Positions 46,740 through 58,989 are shown, numbered from the stretch's first letter. The stretch is 64,000 nucleotides of DNA from Benincasa hispida (GCF_009727055.1 NC_052358.1:40708894-40772893), one strand, 5' to 3'. Program-made: numbers and translations. The notes: generated by a model from the letters alone, not told the origin.

Positions 46740-49700
46740 GGGTTCATATAACTTAGGTTGGATATGCCTCCGAAGCTTGCCCACAAGGTCAACCTCAAGT
46801 GAATGCAATAGAAGGTTTCCAAAGGAAGTACAACCCCCATGGGAAAACTTATAACCAAGGGTGGTGAGATCATCCAAATTTCAAATAGGGATCTTAAGGG
46901 AAATTTGAGAACTAGAATCAATCATCTTCAAGCTCCTTAGGTATATCTCTCGAGGATGTAGTGAAATCCCTTGCTGACCATTCATTAAAATTTCAACAGG
47001 AACACCACAATTTGCAAAAGGACAACATACAACTTCAACAAGAAACCAAACAACTTCAACAAGAGACAAAATCTTTTCAACAAGAGACTAGACAATGCTT
47101 CTCAAACTTGGGCACACAAATCACGCAACTTGCAACTGTAGTAAGCAAGCTTGAGAGTAAATCATTAGGAAAGCTCCCCGCTCAACCAAAGCATGCAAAT
47201 GTAAGTGCAATCTCTCTAAGAAGCGGAAAGGTAATTCCTTTTTCCTTTCAAGTAGCTAGTCTAGTTCAACTAACTCCCAAGAAGCCTGAAAAGGCAATTG
47301 ATCATGATAACAAGGTAAATGAGTTTGAGGAATCTTCCATCTTCCTAGAGGTACGTAACTACTCTCCCCCTAATGTAGAACTGTATGTACCTAAGACCCC
47401 TTTCCCCAGTGGACTAGCTAAGCCTAAAGGAGAAGAAGCTGATTTAGAACTAATTGAAATGGTTGAAAAGGTACAAATTAAAATCCCTTTACTTAATGAT
47501 ATTTAACAAATACCTTGGTATACTAAATTCTTAAAATACTTGTGTACTAAGAAAAGAAAAGGGAAGGAGGATGAGAGAGTAACTATTAGCAAGTATGTGT
47601 CTACTTTGTTAAAAAAAAGGACATGCCTCAGAAATGTTGGTACCCGGGAATGTTTACCTTGCCATGCAAAATAGGAGATAGAATATCACTCATGCTATGC
47701 TAGACCTAGGCGCATCAATAAATGTCATGCCTTTTCATGTCTATGAGATCTTAAATTGAATAGCCTATAAAAAATGAATGTTTGCATACAACTAGCCGAT
47801 AGGTCATATATACAACCTCTAGGCATAGTAGAAGATGTTTTTGTTAAGAGTTGGAAAATTAATATTTTCTGTTGATTTTTACATTTTAAAAATAGATCAA
47901 CCATACTCTACTTCTTCCTCTAATATTTTACTTGGTAGACCCTTCATAAAAATTGCAAAAACTAGAATTGATGTAGATAAAAGGTCTTTATCAGTAGAAT
48001 TTGACGAAGAGGTAAAATCCTTCAACATTTATGACGCCATGAAATTCCCTAAGGAATATTTGTCTCTTTGTTCCATAGATATATGCGACATGTTTGATGA
48101 ATTGTTGTTTTCTACGATGAAAATTTGGATTGTTTTGTTGTCCCCTCCATTGTTCTTGATGATGATGACTATTCGATTGACTCTTTCTTTACCTCGAATG
48201 ATTTTGATTTGAATGATAATTCTTCTAATGATGATATTGTGGAATCTCAAGTACAAGGGATCGAGCTTAAGGCTCTTTCTTTTCACCTCAAGTATGTTTT
48301 CTTAGAAGAAGAAAAAGCCTTTCCTGTGATCATATCTAGAGAACTCACATATTCTCAAGAATGTTCACTAGTAGAAACATTGAAGGATCACAAAAAAGTA
48401 ATTCATTGGACTTTAGATGATATCAAAGGGATAAGCCCTTCCCTTTGCATGCATAAATCGTTCTAGAGGATGGAGCTAAGGAAACTCTTCAACCTCAAAG
48501 AAGACTAAATCCAACCATGAAAGAAATTGTTCATAAAGAAATCCTTAAGCTACTTGAAGTCAGAATAATATACCTAGTCCTGGATAGCCAATGGGCAAGT
48601 CTAATACATTTGGTATCGAAGAAAACCGGGATAACCATTGCGAAAGAAGAAAAAGGTGAGATGATCTAAATGAGAGTGAAAAACGGTTGGAGAATGTGTA
48701 TAGACTTCAGAAAATTCAACGAGGTAACAAAAAATGATCATTTTTCTATACCTTTTATTGAGCAAATGGTTGAATGGTTAGCCGGAAAACCATATTTTCG
48801 TTTTCTTGACAGATTTTCTGGATTTTATTAAATACCAATAGCACAGGAAGACCAAGAAAATACTACTTTCACTTGAACTTATGATAGATATGCATTTAGA
48901 AGAATGTCATTTGGGCTATGTAATGCCTCAAGTACATTTCAATGATGCATGATGAACATTTTCTCTGACTATGTAGAAAAGTGCATAAAGATTTTCATGG
49001 ATGACTTCATTGTGTATGGAAATTCTTTCGAAGATTGTTTGCACAATTTGAGTTTGATTTTTAAAAGATGTATAAAAACAAATTTGGTTTTAAATTATTA
49101 AAAATGTCACTTCATGGCTTCTCATGGAATGTTTTAGGACACCTTGTATCTTCTAAGGGCATAGAAGTTGATAAAGCAAAAATAAATGTCATAGCTAACC
49201 TTCCCTATCCTAAAAACATTAGGGGAAGTGCACTCTTTTCTTGGTAGTGCAAGGTTCTACAAGAGGTTCATTAAGAACTTTTCAAAAATTGTACTCCCTT
49301 TGTCAAGTTTACTTCAAAAAGATGTCGTATTTGATTTCAATAAAGAATGCAAAGAAGCCTTCGACACACCCAAGGAGATGTTGACATCAACTCCAATCCT
49401 TCAACAACCCCAATGGGACTTGCCATTTAAGATCACGTGTGATGCTGGTAACCTAGCAGTAGGGCGGCATTAGGACAAAGAGTTGACAAGAAGTGCCATG
49501 TCATCTATTTCGCATCTAGAACGCTCAATTCATCTCAAGTCAATTATTCAACAAAAAAAAAAAAATAATAATTTCTTTCTATAATGTTTGCTTTGGATAA
49601 ATTTAGATCTTATATTCTTAGTTTTCCAATAATTGTTTACATTGACCACGTTGCTCTTAGGTACCTCATGATAAAAGAAAGAATCGAAGCTTATACTTGT

Positions 49701-51162
49701 CAGATAGATCCTTCTTTTGCAAGAGTTCAACTTAACTATGAAAGACAGAAAAGGATCCGATAATTCAATGGCTGACCATCTAAGTCAAATCAAGCAAGAA
49801 GAAGAGTTAATTCTAATTAGAGAACACTTTCCTAATGAACACCTTTTCAAGGTGACTGCTTTCTTACCGTGGTATGTTGACATGGTAAATTACCTTGTTA
49901 CAAGTAAGTTTCCCTTTAGCATGTCTTCATCTAGAAGGTCCAAATTAAAAAGTGACTCTAAATACTTTGTATGGGATCCTCCTTATCTATGGAAATTTTT
50001 TTTCTGATCAAATCATTAGGAGACGTGTCCCTAACGAAGATTTTGAGTTTGTTTTGTCATTTTGTCATGAACATGCATCTAAAGGTCATTTTAGTCCAAA
50101 ACGAACGACTAGAAAATTTTAGATTCAGGACTATTATGGAATTCTCTTTTTGCCGATTCATATGCATATTGTAAGTCTTGTGAAAAATGTCAAAAATCCG
50201 GATCTTTGTCTAAAAGAAATGAAATGCCTCTAAATTCTTTTCTTGTTTGTGAAATATTTGACGTGTGGGGCTTAGATTTCATGGGCCCATTTCCTTCTTC
50301 GTTTGGTTATCTGTACATTTTGCTTGGAGTGGATTATGTTTCCATGTGAATTGAGGCAATCCCCACTAGAGCAAATGATTCTTTTATTGTTACGAACTTC
50401 CTTAAAAATAACATCTTTTCAAGATTTGGGATCGCTAGAGCCATTATAAGTGATCAAGAAACACATTTTTACAATAGGACCGTAGAGACATTATTGAGGA
50501 AATATGGAGTTCACCACCGTGTTGCAACCCCATATCATCCTCAAACAAATGGCCAAGTGGAAATTCCAAATAGAGAAGTGAAAAATATTTTAGAAAAATC
50601 GGTAAACCTAAAAAGAAAAGATTGGAGTTTCAAACTTAATGATGCGCTTTGGGCTTACAGAATTACTTTTAAGACGCCCATAGGAACAACCTTGTACAAA
50701 ATTCTATATGGCAAGGCATGCCATATTCCAATAGAGGTTGAACACAAAGCGTATTGGGTGGTAAAATGATGTAATTTTAATCTAGCTCAAGCCGGAAAAG
50801 AAAGACTCCTAGAGTTACAACAATTGGAAGAATTAAGACAAGATGCTTATGAAAATTTAAAAATTTATAAAGAGAAAACCAAAAGTTTTCATGACAAAGG
50901 CTTAATAGGAAAGGACTTCAAAATTTGACAAAAAGTTTTGCTTTACAATTCTAGATTATAATTGATGCCTAGAAAACTCAAGTCCAAATGGCTAGGATCT
51001 TTTGAAATTACTAAAGTTTTCTCTTATGGTGCAGTCGAAATAAAAGGTCTTGAAACAGAAAAAATCTTCAAGGTGAACGGGCATAGACTCAAAATTTACA
51101 ATGATGAGCATGTAAACCAAGTCCAATTGGACTTGTATTTAACTAATCCCTCATATACTTGA
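46740..51162 (+). pseudogene. Ty3/gypsy gag-pol, Athila-like, degenerate
   Basis: Domains in order. Gag C-terminus with EGFQRKYNPHGKTYNQGW and HPNFK, then a Gln-rich coiled coil (QQETKQLQQETKSFQQETRQ, 47030-47090) and the LRSGK motif. Protease: AMLDLGASINVMPF at about 47695 (Asp-Leu-Gly in place of Asp-Thr/Ser-Gly), then NILLGRPFIKIAKTRIDV. RT: GWRMCIDFRKFNEVTKNDHF, RMSFGLCNASSTFQ and KIFMDDFIVYG (catalytic MDD). RNase H begins FLGSARFYKRFIKNFSK. Integrase: CKSCEKCQKSGSL, LDFMGPFPSSFGY and [17 protein letters not shown]-terminal tail with RKLKSKWLGSFEI follows. Many stops and frameshifts; not autonomous. No env-like ORF is recognised after it. Confidence 0.88.
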
Positions 51163-52917
51163 CGCCCTTCTTCACTAACATCGAGCAAACGACACTAAAA
51201 TTTTGCAACAGGACAAATTTTTTTCTTTCTTTCTTTTTATTTTCATTTTTCATTTTTCTTCTTTCTTTCTTATTTTAGCATTTCAAATAAAAAGAATAAT
51301 TGATTCTTCTTTTTTTCTTTTTAGGTGATTATCACAATAAAAAAAAATAAAGCAAGGAAATTCCCTCTCAAGCAAATAAATTATCAACAACAAAACCAGG
51401 GAAGTTTCTCTCTACATCCCTTCTTTTTTGTTTCTTGAATTCATTTGCTTATTCTAAACATTAAGGACAATGTTCCATCTCTAAGTTGGAGGTGGGTAAA
51501 CATTGCATGTTTTTTGTATTCTTTTTGGTAATCTTTGATTAGCTTTAAAAATGAGCCTCTTTGAAAATTTTTACTTTATAATGATCTATATAGAATCATA
51601 TATGCATGTCTGGAACCCTTGAGCGTCTGAGCTCGAGTTAATAGATTATTGATTACTTAGACTGATTACATAGATTTTGCAATTCTATTCTAACATATCT
51701 GAATAAATTTGAGGCTCTGATTCATCTTTATAGCGTAATTTTGATTATCTGAAAAACATGTCTATGGAATTCTTTATGCTTCAAAAGACTATTTTGCCTT
51801 GAATGCAATAAATTCGTGATTGAGTAAATGCATGTTTACACATTCAATAGTCCCATTCACTTTGTTCTATACATCATTTGTTTTACACAATCTCTTGATT
51901 CTTATCGATGAAATTTCAATGACACATTCTTTCAAGTAAGGATACAAACAAAATTTTAGACCTTTTAAAATTTTCAAACAAAATTTTGAAACTCGTTTTT
52001 CAAAAGAAACTTTCTTTCCTTTTATTTTCATAAAAAATAATCAAATACTTAGTCTTTTAGATTTTTTTTATAATCTTAAAACTCTTAGAAATGTCATATC
52101 TACTTAATTTTCTTTGTCACCGTGATAGGACAAATTTTGGTCTAAGAATAACCATCTTATTTTAGAGGCAAGTCTAGGCAAAGAGGAATGAAAAAAAAAA
52201 CCTAGTGAATAACAAAAAAATTGCTAGCATTAAAAAAAAAAAAAGCAATCTTGCCAAATTAACATAACCTTCACTAATGTGTGTGTGCGCGCATGGGTAG
52301 AGGTGAAAAGAGATACCTCCATCGTATTTAGTTAGGGCCCGTGAGAAAAGAGTGATAGGTTCTCGGCGGTGTGAGTGTGAGAGCTATCCATCTAAGTAAA
52401 AGAAATGTCAGTTCTATTTTGTGTGCGAGTTTAAAAAGGCACCCTTGTATTAGAATTGCCTCTCTCCAATGCAAGTTAGTATATCTTAAATTGATAATCG
52501 GGCCAGTGTAGGGCAAACAGGAATTGAGAGTTGGATGTCTCCTTTCTATTAGTTTTGGCCTTTAAGTAAACTAAAACTAGGTAGTCTTTTCTTTTATGAT
52601 TTTGCAAGAAAAAGACTTTTTCTTTTCAAAGTAAGCTTCAACATTTTGTTAGTAAAACTTTAAATTTCTAAATGCTTGCTTAAATCCTTACTTAATTGAT
52701 TTTTGAGAAAAGTGACGAGAATCAATTCATTGTGTAAGACAACTTAATGTATAGATCACTTGAATGTGAGGATGAAAATGTGCCAACATGAATAAGTCAA
52801 TCTTGATAAATGAATGAAACTTTGAATAAACAATAAACAATCCATTTTTGCTTGAATTTTTGCATACTTCTATTTTTTACTTGGTTGGGACGACCAAGAT
52901 CTAAGTTAGGGGTATTT
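51163..52917 (+). mobile_element. 3' non-coding interior of the Athila-like element
   Basis: It lies between the end of pol and the 3' LTR. 'aagttggaggtgggta' (about 51480) and 'aagttaggggtattt' (52902-52917) are polypurine-tract-like. The second directly precedes the LTR, and a duplicated PPT is known in this lineage. A poly-A tract (52186-52245) interrupts it. Confidence 0.45.
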
Positions 52918-53975
52918 TGATAGGTCTTGTAAAGAGGTATCTATTATTACTAATTCCCTCAATTATTCTTCAATTATTTGCTTAAAATTTCTATTTTGGT
53001 AGGTAAATTCTAATCTCGACCCAAATGAAGTTATTTCGAAAGATTTGGAGCTAATTCAAGCTAAACGACACCAAAAAATCACTAACAAGAAGATCCAGGA
53101 CAAATTACTACTTTGTCTCTCAAGAGGAACAATTCAACACACTTTAACAATGCTTGGAGCGTCACAATGCTCCTCATAACACTGAGCTTGACGCTAGCTC
53201 AACACTTGAAGATAGAATGCACCTATTTGTTGCAAAATCAGGGTAGCATCCTCTGGAGATTGACGGAATCGCCACGTGCGCGCTTGCCTTGTACACCCGA
53301 GCGTTAACGCAGCGCCAAGATGCTAGCCCAATGTTTCTTGGCTTTTTTTTATGATTTAGCGTTGCAATGATATCCTTGGCTTTGCGACACTACACCTGTA
53401 GATTTAAATAAAGTTGTTTCATTTTCAACAAAGAAAGAGGAGAAAAATTCACTTTTTAGTTGATAGAGAGTTTAGAACAAAAATAGAGAGAAAATTACCC
53501 AACTTTGTGTTTTGTATGAGAGATTTCTTGCAACTTTTACAATTCCCTAGTGAATTGATTGATGGAATTCATCATACTTTCAAGAACTTCTTCAAGACTT
53601 GTTATCTCTATGTCTAGGTAATTCTTTTTCTTGTCAATTTTTAATTCTAGGTTTAATTCTTGAGTTCTTTTTTATATTTCCTTGAATTGTCTTCATCCTT
53701 GAATGTTCTTGGGTTGAAAGTTCTAAGAAAATTCTTCTTTTCTATTCCCTCTAATCTTTCAAGAAGCAGATTCCACAAACCGGATCCTTGCTAGAGTCAT
53801 AGTAAGGAAGATCTCGTGGAATAGAAGAATTCAAGGAGATTGCCAGTTTGTAAAAGGAGATTTTGTTGCAATTGTAGATCAGCAAAGGTATGTTGCTTAA
53901 CCTTTTATTGATTACTTGTATTTTTATTTCGTTTAAGAAATTTGAGAATGTGATCACACACTTCCGCGGGATTCA
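52918..53975 (+). mobile_element. 3' LTR of the Athila-like element
   Basis: It starts TGATAGGTCTTGTAAAG after a purine-rich tract and ends about CGCGGGATTCA (53975). It contains the GC-rich word cluster typical of the TGATAG LTRs here (gcgtcacaatgctcc, gcgttgcaatg, ttgcgacactac; 53155-53390). No second LTR is found upstream of gag, so age cannot be estimated from an LTR pair. Confidence 0.5.
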
Positions 53976-54595
53976 TTTCCCTTCACTTAACTGTCAATTT
54001 ATATATAAGAGGTCAGTACATTTAAAAATGTCAAATAGGTACCTGAAGTTTCAATTTGGTGTCCAATAGGTCTTTAGCATATTTATATTAGAATTTGCAA
54101 TGGATGGCAAATCCAAAATGTATAATTAGGGTCATATCTTCAACATATGAGAAATTATAGATATGGCAAAATTCTTAAATTTAAATTTTCATATATTCCA
54201 TATTCAAATTTTTCCCTTTCAACAACCCATGTTTTTTGTATATTAGTCAACTAATATACTACATTTAAAGTATATCAGTTGTGTATTTTTTTTCCATAGT
54301 TTGTATACTTGTATTTTTTGTTTGTAGCAATATGACTTATTACTCACTTTAATTTTTGTATTTGTTACATTTTTATCCCTCCTGTAGCTTTTTTCTTTTA
54401 TAAATGATGTCGTTTCTTTCATTTTCAAGTATAAATGTACAATAGGCCAGAAAGATTCAACCTAAAGTTCACTAACACTAAGTTTAGTGTACTCATTTTG
54501 AGAATTTGGGCTTGTTTGGAATAACTAGAGAAAAAGAGTTTTTCAAAAAAATCATTTTCATGATTTTTTTAAAAATATTTAAAAAACTAATCATT
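53976..54595. other. Intergenic, nothing recognised
   Basis: AT-rich sequence without supported genes. Confidence 0.4.
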
Positions 54596-54805
54596 TTCAA
54601 CCGTGTATCAATACTATATCAATTGTATCAAGTGTTTATTATTAAATGTGTATCAACAGTTTATCGAGTGTATCAGGCGTATACTGGTAATGTATCAACT
54701 AAATCAAGTGTATACCTATATCAAGTATATCAAGGGTAACAAGTGTATATCAACATTGTATCAAGTGTACTAATTGCATTAGTTGTATCAAGTGTATCCG
54801 TGGGT
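54596..54805. repeat. Tandem degenerate 'aagtgtatca' repeats, second array
   Basis: Words gtgtatcaa, ttgtatcaagtgt and gtatatcaagg recur every 10-20 bp, as at 37105-37280. The frame across it is repeat translation. Confidence 0.75.
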
Positions 54806-55097
54806 TTAGTTTTTTTTTTTTCTATTTTTTCAAAAGTAATAAATCTGGGATATGAGCCTACTTTTTTAAACATATTTTGCCAAATCTACCAAAAGCCTTA
54901 TATATATATAATAAAAAATAAAATTAACAGATCAATTAGACATAAAATTTGTTTTTTTCTCTAGTAGAACATTAAACTTTGAATTTTGTGTGTAGTAGGC
55001 TCGTAAAATTTTTAGTTGCCAAAATAAAAAATTCAAAACTTATGACATTATTAGATATTTTTTTTCATATACCTATTAAACATAAAATTAAAACTAT

Positions 55098-55610
55098 TGG
55101 AATGCCTTAAATTTTTTTTTCTGGCTTTTCGAGCAATTAAGTATGTGAGTCTTGCTGGGAAGGAGTATATGTCTATATGCTAGTGCAATGGGGAGTTTGA
55201 TATATGCTATGGTTTGTATTACGTTTGATCTCATGCATGTTGTTAGTGTTTTCAGTTGGTTCAAGAGTCAACCTAGAAACGTTGACAAGCTATGAATATG
55301 ATTTTTCTTTACCTTAGAGATGTTAATAGTAGTCTACGATTGGTTATGTGTTCACGCTGGGTGGATCTGTTTTTAGTCGGAAAAAACCTTACAGCCTACA
55401 ATTACTTTGTCTACTACAGAAGTACAATACATGGCTTTCACATAAGCCTTTAAAGAGAGAGTATAGTTTATAGGGCTAGTTGATGATCTTGGTTTACATC
55501 ATGATTAGGCTATTGTAAATTGTAATAGTTTGAGTGCAATATGTTTAGCCAAGGATCAAATTCATCATGAGAGGACTAAGCACAATAACGTAAGGGATAT
55601 TTGTAATAGA
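55098..55610 (+). pseudogene. Copia LTR start fused to RT/RNase H remnant
   Basis: 55098-55160 is a diverged copy of the first 60 bp of the solo LTR at 45476 (tggaatgccttaaat, tggcttttcgagca). From about 55165 shifted plus frames give SAMGSLIYAMVC, VGYVFTLGGSVFSRK and, further on, ICLAKDQIHHERTKH, which are the RT end and RNase H of a copia element. A large internal deletion must have joined LTR to RT. The coding sequence stops at about 55605 and may resume at 58308. Confidence 0.6.
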
Positions 55611-55639
55611 TAGTAAGATAAAGGGAAACATCTAAAATC

Positions 55640-55760
55640 TATGAAGCACAGATATTTCATGTGAGACAAAGAATCCATATCAGACACGTATCAGATATCG
55701 ATACTTCCAGATACTTCTCAGATACGTATCTGACGAGCGATTTGATGTATCTATTTTTAT
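55640..55760. repeat. Short 'gatacgtatc' palindrome cluster
   Basis: cagacacgtatcagatatcg, gatacttctcagatacgtat and tgatgtatct occur together. They look related to the TATCANTGATA repeats further right. Confidence 0.45.
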
Positions 55761-56059
55761 GCTTACTTTTTTTAAAGAAAAAAGGCAAACAACTCATCTA
55801 ATCTTTTTCAATCTAAAACTAGCCAACATATTATTTTAAGTAAGAGAAAATGTACCTTCAATGTATTAGTATACTCGTTTTTTAGAAATATATATTAAAA
55901 TAATATATAAAGAATGATGTATCCTTCAATGTATCCGTATCTTAGATTTTTAGAAATTGACGAATCGTCGTATTCAATTGTATCCGTATTCGTGTCTATG
56001 CTTCATAATCTAAAATTATATCACACCTTTTTAAAATATTTGCAAATATAGAAGTGTTG

Positions 56060-56447
56060 ACTAGTCAATTTTTATTTTTTTTTTTCTAATTTTCAATTTT
56101 GTCCTCCCTTGTCATGTCTTGTTGCACACTTTCTTCTTCATTTTTTTATTTTTTATTTTCTCTATTTTCTTCAGTTTTTGCTTCTTTCATTTTTTTTTTA
56201 AATTTTCTTTCATTTCTCCAGTTTTTTATTCTCTTTTTTTTTTTCTTTCCTTTATTCGGTTTTTGCTTCTTCCTTTTTTTTTAAAATTTTCTTTCCTTTA
56301 TCTGATTTTTGCTTCTTCTTTTTTTTTTTTAATAATTTTTATATTTTTTTATTTCTCCAATTTTTGCTTTTTCTCTTTCTTTTCTTTTTTTTTTTTGTTA
56401 ATTTTCTTTCCTTTCTCTAGTTTTTGGTTCTTCTCTTTCTTTCTTTC

Positions 56448-56482
<35 letters not shown>

Positions 56483-56510
56483 AATTTTCTTTCCTTTATC
56501 CAGTTTTTGC
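56060..56510. repeat. Polypyrimidine tract with repeated 'ctttccttta tc(c/t)(a/g)gttttt' units
   Basis: About 450 bp almost without purines on the plus strand. A unit of the form ttttctttccttt..ccagtttttgcttct recurs roughly every 65-75 bp (at least five copies). The Phe-rich frames here are artefacts of the composition. Confidence 0.8.
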
Positions 56511-56639
56511 TTTGCTTTCTCATAAAAATTATGAGGCTGAGTTTCATACTCAAGACTTGAATGTATCCAATTTATAAGTGACTTGGCCCCAATAAGTCAA
56601 ATATCAAATCTGATTATTATAACGAAATATTAAATATAA

Positions 56640-56805
56640 ATAGCAAACGAAAACGAATTTGAAAGAAACTACTTTTTTTAGTCAAAAAATTTGCACCATT
56701 TTTAGAAACATTTCTTAAAAGTTTGAAATAAGAAACGAAAATAGTTATTAAACAAGTTTACTTCTCAAAAAATGAGAAATTTGAACGATATCAAACAGAC
56801 TAGTT
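56640..56805. mobile_element. Single end of the MITE-like family seen at 5.3-6.7 kb
   Basis: aagaaacgaaaatagttatt, aaacaagtttacttctcaaa and cgatatcaaacagactag match the right-end wording of the insertion in the copia LTR (6650-6745: agaaacgggatgagttatca, aacaagtctgtttct). Only one end is found. Confidence 0.45.
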
Positions 56806-56924
56806 TTTTTTTCTTTTTATAGAACTTTAAAGTATGATTTCTATCCAAAATAAACGTGAAAAAATGACATAGATGACCCAAAATGAAGGGCACAAATTGA
56901 ATTATTTGTGTATTTGTGTATTGA

Positions 56925-58215
56925 TAATAACAATTATTAGTGATATTAGTGATAGAACTTACATAGATCATATCAGTCATATTCATGTATTAGTGATATC
57001 AAATTTAGGTAGATATAAGTTGTAGAAGGCTATTGGTGATAAAAGTATATTATTGATAATCATGATAAAACTTTCTCAATAATAGCCACCGATAGCTTTG
57101 AGTGCAAATCTTTCAAAATTGATAGTTACTAATGAAAATCTATCAGTGATAGTCACTAATATTTTCTATCATTGGTAGCTTAATCTTTGATATTTTTTCA
57201 ACAATTAATGTCCACTTATAGAAGTCTATCATTGATAGCCAACTTAGTGACTTTAATTAATAAATTTGAATCTCGAACTAAAGTGTAAGTGGAATGCCTA
57301 GAAGTTATCACTAGTAGCATGTTATCAATGATAGAAACTATAAACGATGACATGTTATTTGATGGTAAAAAGGAATGACAAAAGTTATCTCTAATAGCAT
57401 GTTATAAATGATAGAAGCTATCATCGATAACTACAATATAAGTGATATCAGCGATATCAGTGATAGAACTTAGGTGATATCCATATATCGATGATATTAA
57501 TAATACAAAAGTCAATTCATTTTATGAAAGTCTATCATTGATAGCTACTGCTAAAAGTTACCGGTGATAGTCACTGATTGAAGCTACCAATGATAGCCAT
57601 GCTATTAGTGATATTCCTATATCAGAGATATGACTTAGATATATATCAATAAAATGAATGATATTGATGATATTGGTGATATGAGTTAGATAAACATCAG
57701 AGATAGTCACTTATATACCTCTTATTGATAGACTTCAATCAATTATAACTTTAAATGTTAATCTTTGAAAGATGATAGTTTCTTTTCAAAAGTTGATAAC
57801 TATTTATAAAAGTCTATCATTGATATCTACTGATAGCCATAGGTATTAATATTTCAAGTTTGATTACAATTGATCAAAGTGTATCAATGATAGCCATTGA
57901 AAACTGATACCAGATTGATAGGTGATATTTCAAGTGTTATTATTTTAAGGTTGTATTAATATTTCCCAAATTTAAAGCTATAACTGATAGCAACTATCAA
58001 TGATAGAAACTGATAGTAGCTATCAGTGATTAGCAATTGATAGTAGCCATCAATGGCTCACTGATAGCTCCATCAGCTGCTATCATTGATAGCTACTATC
58101 AACGATAGTTTTCAATTTGAGAAAATCGGTAAAAGAAGCAGAAAATGTTGGGCTATGTGTGGACTTTTTAGTCATTTTCCTATATAGCTATCACTAATAG
58201 CTACTATTAGTAATA
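56925..58215. repeat. Dense field of TATCANTGATA palindromes
   Basis: Dozens of copies of the 11-bp palindrome TATCANTGATA and one-base variants (ctatcattgatagc, gatatcagtgata, tatcagtgatagtcac), at spacings from 10 to 60 bp over about 1.3 kb, on both strands by symmetry. There is no fixed unit length, unlike a satellite. No open frame. Smaller clusters are at 31490-31590, 40600-40700 and 58905-58985. Confidence 0.8.
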
Positions 58216-58307
58216 TCTTGCACTAATTTTGTACCATATCCCTAATATGTTTATCTTTATTCTACAATTTTTTTTTATTATTTTTGGTCTGATTGTTATT
58301 TGTGCAA

Positions 58308-58426
58308 CAAACCCTAATGAAAGATATCATTTCCTGAAAAGTGAGACAAGGGTTATGGTGATGGAAATTTGTATTACTGATAATCCTGTTGAAATGCTTA
58401 CAAACCCTGTTCCACATGGCTATTAA
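58308..58426 (+). pseudogene. Copia polyprotein C-terminal fragment
   Basis: The plus frame reads ERYHFLKSETRVMVMEICIT then DNPVEMLTNPVPHGY, matching the end of copia polyproteins (..RYHF.R....V.V..I.T..NPADMLTKPV). The stop follows at the natural place. It could be the continuation of the fragment ending at 55605, which breaks at the preceding HHERTKH..VR motif. Confidence 0.6.
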
Positions 58427-58715
58427 AATTATTAAATAATTCACAATATTATATATAATTTATTCAATTAAATAATTCTATAAAAACATCCATTGTTACT
58501 AATTATATCTAATTAGTTAATTAAATTTATTGATTATTTTAGGAATTCATTAACTATTTAATTATTTAAAATAAAATAATGGTTTAAATTACAAATTTGG
58601 TTCTTATGACTTGAAAAATGTTAGAATTTAGTCCCTATAGTTTGATAAAAGCTCATAAATAATTTCTATTATTTAATAAAAATCTAATAAATAACCTATA
58701 ATGTAGGAACTATAT
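58427..58715. other. AT-rich intergenic
   Basis: No feature recognised. Confidence 0.4.
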
Positions 58716-58850
58716 ATATGTATATGTCTGTGTGTGTATGCGTGCGTGCGTGCGTGTGTACGTGTGTACGCGCGTGCGTGTGCATGTATGTGTATGGGCG
58801 TGTGCATGTGTGTGTGCATCTGTGCGTCCATGAGTGTATGGGTGAGTGAA
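58716..58850. repeat. Alternating purine-pyrimidine microsatellite (TG/CG/CA)n
   Basis: tatatgtatatgtctgtgtg runs into gtgcgtgcgtgcgtgtgtac and gcgcgtgcgtgtgcatg. This nearly unbroken alternation can adopt left-handed DNA. Cys/Val/Arg and His/Thr/Ala frames across it are repeat translations. Confidence 0.9.
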
Positions 58851-58904
58851 ATTTCCACAGGTACAAAAAATGTCAAATTATTTATAGAAATAGCAAAAAA
58901 ACAC

Positions 58905-58985
58905 ACTAATAAACACTGATAGACTTCTATAGCATAGATTTCTATCTGTTTCTATAACTGATAGATACTATCAGTCTCTATAGAA
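58905..58985. repeat. Small TGATAGA/TATCAG cluster
   Basis: aacactgatagacttctata, ctgatagatactatcagtct: the same motif family as 56925-58215. Confidence 0.65.
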
Positions 58986-58989
58986 GAAG

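Noticed and set aside
56099..56484. Phe-rich open frames resembling a membrane protein
   Set aside because: Product of the polypyrimidine tract; the hydrophobicity is only composition.
56925..58215. CRISPR-like array
   Set aside because: Repeats are 11-bp palindromes at irregular spacing without unique spacers of constant length, and the DNA is plant nuclear.
58673..58919. Open frames rich in His/Thr/Ala or Cys/Val/Arg
   Set aside because: Translations of the TG/CG microsatellite.
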